Part shown: positions 7,295 to 12,467 of the stretch, piece by piece
Position numbering within the stretch: position 1 is the first letter of the stretch
Layout of the letters: each line of letters begins with the position of its first letter
Assembly (NCBI GenBank): GCA_036258055.1
Contig: DATAEK010000097.1
Span: 1-12,467, forward strand
DNA length: 12,467 nucleotides
DNA from: DATAEK01 sp036258055
GTDB lineage: Bacteria > Acidobacteriota > Vicinamibacteria > Vicinamibacterales > 2-12-FULL-66-21
Reading direction: 5' to 3'
The notes under the pieces: model-generated
Database searches by the model: none
What the model was told of the DNA's origin: nothing
Seen by the model: the letters and a program-made list of their open reading frames with translations, nothing else
Made by a program: the position numbers and the translations under genes

Positions 7295-7322
7295 TTGACA
7301 TATATCGAACGTGGTATATAGT
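7295..7322 (+). promoter_or_regulatory. Strong sigma-70-like promoter upstream of zinc-ribbon gene
   Basis: A consensus -35 TTGACA (7295-7300) is followed after 16 bases by TATAGT (7317-7322), five of six bases matching the -10 consensus. It starts six bases after the stop codon of the HExxH gene and would begin transcripts near 7330, leaving a leader of roughly 50 bases before the ATG at 7379. The 16-base spacer carries AT arms (TATAT 7301-7305, ATATA 7316-7320) that form a weak inverted repeat. This AT-rich island stands out from the GC-rich surroundings. Confidence 0.7.
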
Positions 7323-7378
7323 CCCGCCTTGGGCTTTGGGCTGTCAACCGAAGTGGGCTAAGTCAGGGGTCGCCGAAC

Positions 7379-7642
7379 ATGCACGTCAATCACCCGGAAT
7401 CGCATCGCCACCCAGCCGACAGCTGGAAACTCTCACGTGAACTGGGAAGGGCCACGGCTCCAGCCTGCGATCGCTGCGGATCGCGGCGCAACGAATGTCT
7501 CCTCGACGCCGGAGACGTCACGCTCCATAAGTGCGAGGAATGCGGGTGGCGGTTCACCCGCGTCGCGGCGGCAGCGCGTGCGCTGAGCGTGCGGCTGCGC
7601 GCAAGGCGCGCGTCCGAATGGCACGAAGCCACTCGATCCTGA
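7379..7642 (+). CDS. Small two-CxxC zinc-ribbon protein, function unknown
   Basis: An 87-residue basic protein. Two knuckles, ACDRCGS (C30, C33) and KCEECGWRF (C52, C55), separated by 18 residues, form a zinc-ribbon pattern; an extra Cys is at 40. The N-terminus is His-rich (HVNHPESHRHP), and the C-terminus is Arg/Ala-rich and probably helical, which would suit nucleic-acid or protein contact. A near-consensus promoter lies 57 bases upstream and an AGGGG element about 9 bases before the ATG. The last 89 bases overlap, antisense, the end of the minus-strand membrane protein gene. I cannot name a family; a transcription-related or rubredoxin-like accessory role is possible but unsupported. Confidence 0.72.
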   Translation: MHVNHPESHRHPADSWKLSRELGRATAPACDRCGSRRNECLLDAGDVTLHKCEECGWRFTRVAAAARALSVRLRARRASEWHEATRS

Positions 7643-8279
7643 TCAGCGAGCTGCCCGGATAAATCAACCGCCAGTACGCCGTGAACGCACGGAGCGCGCG
7701 CGGACTCTCTGCGCGCACCCGCGTCTCGGTCCACAAACGCGACCCGCCGCGGCCGTCGGGTTCCACAGCGAAGTTCATCACCCCGCGGACCTCGGACGCC
7801 ACGCGTACTCCGATCACCAGTTCGCGACCGGGCCTCTCCTCCAGGAGCACGAACCCCGAACGGAGCGCGACGGTCAAAATGGGCTCGTCAGGAGGCGCAG
7901 CCAGGATGGATTCCTTACCCCGCCCGAAGTGTGGATGGCGGATCCACGTCAGCAGCGCGAAGAACCGGATCTCGCGGGCCGTGACCGCGCGAACGGCGTC
8001 GAGGACCACCCCTGGGCTCGCGTCGATGTGCGTCTCATGGTGCTCGACGAAATGGTAGGACGGCATCTGCCCATCGAGCGCCGACTCGGTGACTGATACC
8101 CCTTCGAGCGGCGTCGGCCAGAAGAGCGCAAAGGCCAAGAGGATAGAGCCCGCCGCGACGATGGCCGCGCCACGCCGGCGTGAGTTCAGCCGTATGAAAC
8201 GGAGTGGCCGGACCATCGCCACCAATCCGCAGATCAGCAGTATGATCCCGGCGTAGGCGGAGATCGACAGCAGCATCAT
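7554..8279 (-). CDS. Membrane-anchored SRPBCC-like protein
   Basis: About 241 residues from the ATG at 8279 (a second ATG follows at once; an in-frame GTG at 8315 would add 12 residues). Two N-terminal membrane helices, MMLLSISAYAGIILLICGLV and, after the basic loop RLNSRRRG, AAIVAAGSILLAFALFWPTP, are followed by a soluble domain. The segment beginning HHETHIDASPGVVLDAVRAV is the usual first strand and helix of SRPBCC/START-like folds (ligand-binding helix-grip), and the domain ends SRLWTETRVRAESPRALRAF and AYWRLIYPGSSLIRIEWLRA. The substrate is unknown; relatives are conserved hypotheticals. The 3' end overlaps the convergent zinc-ribbon gene by 89 bases. The 5' end abuts a divergent small gene, sharing the CATG at 8277-8280. 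Confidence 0.75.
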   Translation of the reverse strand: MMLLSISAYAGIILLICGLVAMVRPLRFIRLNSRRRGAAIVAAGSILLAFALFWPTPLEGVSVTESALDGQMPSYHFVEHHETHIDASPGVVLDAVRAVTAREIRFFALLTWIRHPHFGRGKESILAAPPDEPILTVALRSGFVLLEERPGRELVIGVRVASEVRGVMNFAVEPDGRGGSRLWTETRVRAESPRALRAFTAYWRLIYPGSSLIRIEWLRAIRTRALRAAARSAHALPPRRG

Positions 8280-8484
8280 GAGCGACGAAATCCACTTCGC
8301 CGGGGACCCGGCCACCGACAGCGCACGACGTCACCTCGAACGGGTGCTGAACTCACCGCCTCGTCGCCGTTGGCCCTGGGTTGCGGCGATCTTCGCCGGC
8401 GGAACCGCCTTCGCCATCTGGCGTCATCGTCAGCGCAGAAGCAACGGGCACGAAGCCGCCGAAGCCTCGCGCGCGAGCAAGTGA
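8278..8484 (+). CDS. Small single-pass membrane protein, function unknown
   Basis: A 68-residue frame with an acidic/polar start (MSDEIHFAGDPATDSARRHLE), a basic RRRWPW boundary, one membrane helix (about 34-48, VAAIFAGGTAFAIW) and a basic then Glu/Ala tail. Codon third positions are mostly G or C, as expected for a real gene here, and the charge distribution fits one membrane span. No Shine-Dalgarno is well placed (GGAG about 15 bases upstream), and the ATG overlaps the start of the divergent membrane protein gene, which leaves no intergenic promoter. This makes the exact starts of the two genes uncertain. No family recognised. Confidence 0.5.
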   Translation: MSDEIHFAGDPATDSARRHLERVLNSPPRRRWPWVAAIFAGGTAFAIWRHRQRRSNGHEAAEASRASK

Positions 8485-8547
8485 GTCCAGTCGTTTCGGT
8501 ATTTGCGAATAGGCGAGTTGGCGCGACCTGTGATTCCCCACTGACCG

Positions 8548-8625
8548 CCTCCGCGCCCTCCGTGTAGCGAATCTCCGTTGGCTCCGTCCCCTCCGCCTCC
8601 TCTATCTCCGTCTCCTCCATCTCCG
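8548..8625. repeat. Degenerate CTCCG repeat tract
   Basis: CTCCG occurs seven times, beginning at 8549, 8558, 8573, 8582, 8591, 8606 and 8621, so spacings are 9, 15, 9, 9, 15 and 15 bases, all multiples of three. The tract lies in the gap between the small membrane protein and the DUF2255 gene. On the minus strand one frame reads as Glu/Thr/Ile-rich low complexity (EETEIEEAEGTEPTEI), but it has no gene context. It is best read as a decayed short tandem repeat. Confidence 0.65.
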
Positions 8626-8630
8626 CCCCT

Positions 8631-9008
8631 CTAAACCGGCACCAGCTCCGTCGTCGTCTCCCTCGACTTCGCGCGACCGAGATCGCGCGCGTACTTCACC
8701 GATCCCGGTGACGTGTACTTCGCCAGGTACGCACGATCGACGGCGGCCTTGAGCCGTTCGCTACGCGTCCGCACGGCGCGGACGGCAATCCGTCGCCGGC
8801 CGACGTAGATGGCGCCGCGCGGATCCTCGAGGAAGGTGCGATACCAGCTCCGCGGCTTCAGGCTCCACGAGCGCACGAAAACCCGGCGTTCGACGACCAC
8901 CGCCCAGATGCCGATCACGCGATGCGGTTTCGTGCCGGCGCGGATGCCGAGAATGTTCGACGTCCGAATCGCGTCGAGCAGGCGAGGATCGAAATGTTTC
9001 GTCGGCAT
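8631..9008 (-). CDS. DUF2255 family protein
   Basis: A 125-residue protein. The central segment, RVIGIWAVVVERRVFVRSW (30-48), then SWYRTFLEDPRGAIYVGRRR (54-73) and IAVRAV, matches the DUF2255 pattern, a split-barrel-like fold resembling the pyridoxamine-phosphate-oxidase/deazaflavin-nitroreductase group. The biochemical role is unknown; a flavin or F420-type ligand is a fold-based guess. The C-terminus contains AYLAKYTSPGSVKYARDL, which is also usual for the family. It starts at an ATG 40 bases downstream of trmO on the same strand and is probably in the same transcript. The stop lies 6 bases from the edge of the CTCCG repeat tract. Confidence 0.82.
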   Translation of the reverse strand: MPTKHFDPRLLDAIRTSNILGIRAGTKPHRVIGIWAVVVERRVFVRSWSLKPRSWYRTFLEDPRGAIYVGRRRIAVRAVRTRSERLKAAVDRAYLAKYTSPGSVKYARDLGRAKSRETTTELVPV

Positions 9009-9048
9009 GTGTTCATCACACTCCGCGACTGATGGGTTCCTTCATCCG

Positions 9049-9510
9049 CTATCGGCGGCGGCCTTCCGCATCGGCTAGCCAGCCGCGCTTCAGTTCTTCC
9101 GCCGGAACATTTGACAGATACGGCTTGATATCGAGGATTGGCGTGCCGTCCAGCATGTCGACGCCCGCGACACGTAAACGCGGCCCGTTCCGCTCCAGCA
9201 GCCGGACGACCGTGAGCCCGATCGGATTCGGCCGTCGCGGCGAACGCGTCGCGAACACACCGTGCGGCCGATCGTCGCTTGGCGGCGTCCCCGTCAACTC
9301 GACGCGATCGGATCGATCGAATACCCAGATCACCAGGAGGTGCGAGAAGCCGTCGATGTCGAGGAGGCCGGGTTCGAGATCCGGTCGAATCTCGATCGTC
9401 CCTTCAGCGGTGTGCTCGGCGCCGAGGCCTTTGGGCAGATTCGAGGTCGCCTGGTGCGGCGTACGGACCACACCGATCGCTCTCATGGTGAAGGACGAAT
9501 CGGAGGCCAT
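9049..9510 (-). CDS. trmO: tRNA (N6-threonylcarbamoyladenosine(37)-N6)-methyltransferase TrmO
   Basis: A 153-residue TrmO/TsaA (UPF0066) domain protein. It transfers a methyl group from S-adenosylmethionine to t6A37 in tRNA-Thr(GGU), giving m6t6A, which tunes decoding and codon-anticodon pairing. The family start MRAIGVVRTPH (9-19) is followed by GFSHLLVIWVFDRSDR (54-69), the signature GVFATRSPRRPNPIGLT (84-100) and VDMLDGTPILDIKPYL (117-132), which with the TrmO beta-barrel form the SAM site. E. coli TrmO is about 235 residues with a C-terminal domain; this is the common short form lacking it. The start at 9510 is the first in-frame ATG; M9 (9486) is an alternative that removes only a non-conserved tail. 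It is followed by the DUF2255 gene. Confidence 0.95.
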   Translation of the reverse strand: MASDSSFTMRAIGVVRTPHQATSNLPKGLGAEHTAEGTIEIRPDLEPGLLDIDGFSHLLVIWVFDRSDRVELTGTPPSDDRPHGVFATRSPRRPNPIGLTVVRLLERNGPRLRVAGVDMLDGTPILDIKPYLSNVPAEELKRGWLADAEGRRR

Positions 9511-9905
9511 CAGCGGTCAGTGTAGTCCTAACTCCCTTCACAGGAGCCCAGGACATCACGAGGGGCTGCTGAATATTCTCGTGGTCTCATGGCCTCCTGC
9601 TGGTTGAGCGTGATTGCAACTGAGATGGACTAGGTGTCGTCAGCAACGGGATCGAGACGGAACAACCTCCACAGCAGCAGTCCCCCGACGATGGCACACG
9701 GTGCGGTCCAGGCTCACGCCGAACGACCCGCAGCATGGGGTGATCGAAGGGCCACACTCGATCGTTGGAGATCGACCGATCTCGCTCGTCAACAGCGTGC
9801 AGTCGCAGCATCGGGCGTTGGATCGAGAAGTACAATGCCCGACCAGCCCGATCGTGGGCTACGAGACCCCACTCCACGCGAGGCTTTCGTGACTGGAGGC
9901 GAGAG
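9511..9905. other. 395-base intergenic region between trmO and the M28-like gene
   Basis: Divergent intergenic DNA with no supported gene. A TACAAT (9831-9836) resembles a -10 box for the peptidase gene, but no matching -35 is found 16-18 bases upstream. The minus strand carries a short Cys-rich reading (GDCCCGGC around 9670-9690) without a start, domain or flanking coding pattern. The frame of the peptidase stays open upstream to 9765, but that part is arginine/serine-rich and lacks a leader. GGAGG at 9895-9899 is the ribosome-binding site of the next gene. Confidence 0.6.
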
Positions 9906-11177
9906 ATGAATCGTAGGGCATTCCTTGCAGTCGGAGGCCGGACGGTCACGTTCGCACTGGCCGCCAGCGCTGCTAGAAGGGAGCGGTTGGCCGCGCTCGA
10001 GCAGCCGCAGGCCTCTTCGGACGGAGTCGAGCAACGCGTGGCGGCTGTGATTCGCGCGTACGACGCGCAGGGGAACCATCGCACGGGAACGGAGGTCGAC
10101 AAGGCATCGGCCGAGTGGCTGGCCAACGAAGTACGGCAGTTAGGCGCAGAACCCTCGTTTGAGGCCTTCCCTCTCAGTCGGGTCGATCCGCAGTCGTGTT
10201 ACCTACGTATTGCCGATCGGCGCATCGACGGCGTGCCCCTGTTCGACGCTGGTTTTACTGACACCGAAGGGGTGCGCGGCAGGCTCGGTCCGCTCCGCAG
10301 TGATAGCGCGATCGGGTTGGCAGAAACGACGCCGTTCACACTCACCGAACCTGGGAGCGAGCCGCCAAGCCAGGTTGCCGAGGCGCGGCACAGCCGACAT
10401 AAGGCTGTAGTCCTGATCACACGCGGCAACAGGCCTGGACTTTTCCTGATGAACGCCGATGCCTTCAACCAGCCGTTCGGCCCGCCCATGTTGCAGGTCT
10501 CGAGCGCAGATAGCGAGTGGCTCAACGAACAGGCCCGGAGGCGTGCGGAAGCAACGGTCGTGGCCCATGTAAGACGAACGATGACGGAGTCTCTCAACAT
10601 CACTGCGAAGATCGTAGGGAGCAACCCAAGACTATCGCCGATCGTTCTCATGGCACCACGGAGTGGCTGGTGGCAATGTGCGAGCGAACAAGCGAGTCGG
10701 CTGGCCTGTTGGTTGGAAGCGATCCGCGTTCTGGCGGCAGGCAACCCGTCGCGCGACTGCTTCTTCGTTGCGTTGAGCGGTCACGAACTTGGGCATCTCG
10801 GGATCGATGCATATCTCAAAAGCCGGCAGGACCTGATCAAGCGCGCCCACGCGTGGATTTTCTTCGGCTCCAGCATTGGCGAACCGCGACAGCCTAATCG
10901 CATCCACACCTCTGACGATGCGCTCGAGCAATGGACCGTCGCGGCGATGGATAAGGAAGGTCTCGCCGTAAACGGGAAGGCGCGGCATGGCGCTATGGCT
11001 CGCGGAGAGGCCGGCGCCATCCAGCAAGGCGGCGGGAGATTTGTCACGCTGGTGTGTGGCAGCAATGTCTACCACAACGTGGCCGACCGCTGGCCGGAGG
11101 CGGTCGATGTCGCGATTTTGGCCCGCTATGCCAGAGCGTTCGCAAACGGAGCACTTCAGCTGGCACAACAGAGCTGA
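9906..11177 (+). CDS. Secreted M28-like zinc peptidase relative with HExxH in place of the EE motif
   Basis: A 423-residue protein. The start is the ATG at 9906, six bases after a clear GGAGG Shine-Dalgarno; it begins MNRRAFLAVGGRTVTFALAA, a twin-arginine-like leader. After an N-terminal helix region with TGTEVDKASAEWLANEVRQLG (61-81), typical of M28 aminopeptidase relatives, comes a PA-like insert (about 110-230) and a C-terminal alpha/beta peptidase-like core. VLMAPRSGWWQCASE (247-261) lies where the first His/Asp zinc ligands would be. FFVALSGHELGHLGIDAYL (286-304) occupies the place of the FxAxxxEELGLLGS motif, with H293, E294 and H297. VYHNVADRWPEAVD (388-401) matches the final YHxxxD segment with H390. 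So the fold looks M28, but the metal set is altered. It may be an active variant or a non-catalytic relative. No obvious partner nearby. Confidence 0.78.
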   Translation: MNRRAFLAVGGRTVTFALAASAARRERLAALEQPQASSDGVEQRVAAVIRAYDAQGNHRTGTEVDKASAEWLANEVRQLGAEPSFEAFPLSRVDPQSCYLRIADRRIDGVPLFDAGFTDTEGVRGRLGPLRSDSAIGLAETTPFTLTEPGSEPPSQVAEARHSRHKAVVLITRGNRPGLFLMNADAFNQPFGPPMLQVSSADSEWLNEQARRRAEATVVAHVRRTMTESLNITAKIVGSNPRLSPIVLMAPRSGWWQCASEQASRLACWLEAIRVLAAGNPSRDCFFVALSGHELGHLGIDAYLKSRQDLIKRAHAWIFFGSSIGEPRQPNRIHTSDDALEQWTVAAMDKEGLAVNGKARHGAMARGEAGAIQQGGGRFVTLVCGSNVYHNVADRWPEAVDVAILARYARAFANGALQLAQQS

Positions 11178-11333
11178 TGAGGGACTCGGCTCGACCGCCG
11201 TATCTGGATGTTCTTGAAAGCGGGATGAGAGAGAGCGCGCCGACGGCAAAGAATGAACACCGGTTCGCCCGAGATCACGTGCTGGCCTGATCCAATGCAG
11301 CGAGTCGCCACGCCCGGTGCGCGAGCGTTGACG

Positions 11334-11742
11334 TCAACGCGACGATGTAGCGGGAGAGATATGGAGCACGCGGTGGATTTCCGCGAGCAGCGCTTCTGGC
11401 GCGCAGGGCTTCATCAGCACCGAGACGCAGCCCACTCTGGCGGCAGCGTCGATCAGCTGTGCATTGGTGTATCCGGTCACGGCAATCACCAGGATACCCC
11501 GTCGAGTCGGAGTATTTGAGATCTTGGCAGACGCCGAGGACGTCTGCGACCGGCGGGCTGATGTCCGCCATGATCACGTCAGGCTGCACATTTCTTGCCG
11601 TCTCGAATGCTTTTGGACTGGGCACATCGCGGGCCGCGAATCCCTCTGTGCTCAGATACAGGCGGTACATCTCGCGGGTTTCTGCGTCGTCGCTCACGAC
11701 GAGCGCTGAGCGCCGACGCGTCCCTGAACCACGAAGATCCAT
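11334..11742 (-). pseudogene. Response-regulator receiver gene with one-base frameshift
   Basis: A single-domain CheY-like receiver split between two frames. The first part (ATG 11742, preceded by a GGGGG element six bases away) reads ALVVSDDAETREMYRLYL with acidic D18/D19, then PDVIMADISPP with the phosphoacceptor D60, up to VCQDLK near 11515. The continuation is one base out of phase: RRGILVIAVTGYTNAQLIDA, with the conserved Thr, then VSVLMKPCAPEALLAEIH with the conserved Lys, stopping at the TGA 11334-11336. Removing one base near 11497-11514, for example one G of the GGGG run, restores 135 residues. All signature residues are kept, so the break is recent, or a sequence error in a homopolymer. 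If unbroken it would be a stand-alone receiver with no output domain. Confidence 0.82.
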
Positions 11743-11799
11743 GACAAGCCCCCAGGTCAAGGAGCAAGCATCCGAGTGGCTTTAGGTGAGGACTGGGGC

Positions 11800-12163
11800 T
11801 CACGCCGCATCGACGTTGATGCGCGGCTCGCAGGGCTCAAGGAAAGCGGAACGCCCGAAAGAGTACGTCGATCGCGCCGCGAAAGCAAGTCAGCTTATCT
11901 GGGAGTGGTCAGCGCCTTCAACCCAATGACAGGAATCGCCTGAGTGCGCGAATCGGTCTTGAGTTGTTTCGGGGGGTCGCCGTTACAGTCGTAGTCCAGA
12001 ACGATGATGTCTGGAGCGAAAGAGGCTGCCTCAGCGATGGCTTGGTCCGCGTGAGCTTCTGTGACGGTGAGACCAGCCTCGCGGAGGTGGGCAAGATGCG
12101 CGTCCACGTTGTTGCCGTCATGAATAAGCAGGCTCGCGGCGGTGGACGGATCGGTGCGGTCAT
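11800..12163 (-). pseudogene. Decayed receiver-domain gene, upstream of the second receiver
   Basis: The middle reads clearly as a receiver: SLLIHDGNNVDAHLAHLRE, then EAHADQAIAEAASFAPD leading into IIVLDYDCNGD with a phosphoacceptor-like Asp, then LKTDSRTQAIPVIGL. That frame stops at a TAA (11895-11897) right after the fourth strand. Its N-terminus has no ATG, though an ATG at 12163 lies in another frame (one base off). After the stop, a third frame contains SAFLEPCEPRINVDAA, which resembles the fifth strand and final helix, ending with the TGA at 11800-11802; its distance from the fourth strand, about 22 codons, fits a receiver. Key residues are also lost: one of the acidic pair and the Thr (LK instead of LT). 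Several breaks make this a real pseudogene. It sits 57 bases upstream of the neighbouring broken receiver. Confidence 0.6.
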
Positions 12164-12332
12164 GGGTGACACCTCGAACGCGGAACGGGTGTCAGGACCG
12201 TGGATGCCACTCGGAATTGAGGTGGCGAACGGTCGGGGCTTGGTGAGGGCTGGAGTCGGCCCGAATCGGCCGTAGAGCAGGGCTCAGGAAAGCATGGACA
12301 GTATATCTCAGAAATCCGACGCACGGGCCCAA

Positions 12333-12467
12333 CTACGAGGATGGGCTTTCATCTGTGCCCGGATCGGTTGCCTCATCGATCGCATCAGCGGCACGCTCCA
12401 TGTCACCCTGAATTTTGTTGAGGGCGTCTTGCTGCTCAGATGCACCGTCCTCCTCGGCTGTTTCCTT
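12333..12467 (-). CDS. C-terminal 44 residues of an acidic protein, 5' end outside window
   Basis: A minus-strand frame enters at the right edge in register and ends at a TAG (12333-12335). It reads as Glu/Asp/Ala/Gln-rich helix (EEDGASEQQDALNKIQGDME, then RAADAIDEATD) and a short polar tail, DESPSS. Codon first positions are mostly G or A, as in real genes; the opposite strand in the same codon register is open too (ATG 12294) but reads as hydrophobic antisense. No domain is recognisable from so short a piece. It is transcribed toward the broken receivers, with about 170 bases between. Confidence 0.5.
   Translation of the reverse strand, partial: KETAEEDGASEQQDALNKIQGDMERAADAIDEATDPGTDESPSS

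Noticed and set aside
8276..8620. Minus-strand 114-codon frame with Glu/Thr-rich start
   Set aside because: Its start arises from the CTCCG repeat tract and the rest is antisense to the small membrane protein; no domain.
9765..9905. Extension of the M28-like frame upstream of 9906
   Set aside because: A strong GGAGG precedes 9906 and the leader begins there; the extension is Arg/Ser-rich and would bury the signal peptide.
9587..10126. Minus-strand frame with a Cys cluster (GDCCCGGC)
   Set aside because: Overlaps the well-supported start of the M28-like gene; no start, domain or coding pattern.
11178..11333. Convergent gap after the M28-like gene searched for a terminator
   Set aside because: No strong stem with a T-tract was found.
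12294..12467. Plus-strand open frame from ATG 12294 with an AGGAAA element before it
   Set aside because: It shares codon register with the acidic minus-strand frame and reads as its hydrophobic antisense; purine-rich first positions favour the minus strand, though not decisively.

Overview
The window is GC-rich bacterial DNA. The best clue to the host is the 5'-edge gene, an ADOP-type (acidobacterial duplicated orphan permease) MacB/FtsX-like permease with no ATPase gene beside it. Together with many small secreted or lineage-type hypotheticals, this suggests an Acidobacteriota chromosome, possibly Vicinamibacteria. That placement is inference; there is no rRNA or other phylogenetic marker, and I found no tRNA, CRISPR array, transposase or phage gene.

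Layout. Positions 1-3749 are all minus strand. In transcription order they are an Xre/MbcA-type antitoxin, its RES-domain toxin (the two overlap by 10 bases), a 10-bp GC hairpin, family I inorganic pyrophosphatase (ppa), a VanZ-like membrane protein 6 bases after ppa, and the 5' 511 codons of the ADOP permease. Positions 3841-7642 are plus strand: a small proline-rich exported protein, a large membrane-anchored RsbU-type PP2C phosphatase (HAMP plus SpoIIE domain), a secreted HExxH protein of unknown family, and a two-CxxC zinc-ribbon protein with a strong sigma-70-like promoter. From 7554 to 9510 the genes are mostly minus: a membrane-anchored SRPBCC-like protein, a DUF2255 protein and trmO (tRNA t6A37 methylation), with a tiny plus-strand membrane protein divergent from the first. 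A degenerate CTCCG repeat lies at 8548-8625. A plus-strand secreted M28-like peptidase relative, with a twin-arginine-like leader, occupies 9906-11177. The right end (11334-12163, minus) holds two tandem response-regulator receiver genes, both broken by frameshifts, then the C-terminal 44 codons of an acidic protein running off the window.

How the genes may work together. The Xre-RES pair is a classic toxin-antitoxin module: RES toxins consume NAD+ or ADP-ribosylate targets. A direct repeat with exact 20-base periodicity overlaps the predicted antitoxin promoter and is a good autoregulatory operator candidate. The RsbU-like phosphatase implies partner-switching control, but no kinase or anti-sigma-antagonist gene is visible. 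Most of the rest is housekeeping (ppa, trmO) or accessory secreted proteins. I see no complete new multi-gene system. The most unusual items are the M28-like protein in which an HExxH motif replaces the usual Glu-Glu motif, the uncharacterised HEASH protein, the Pro/Ala-rich insert in the RsbU sensor region, and the tandem decayed receivers.
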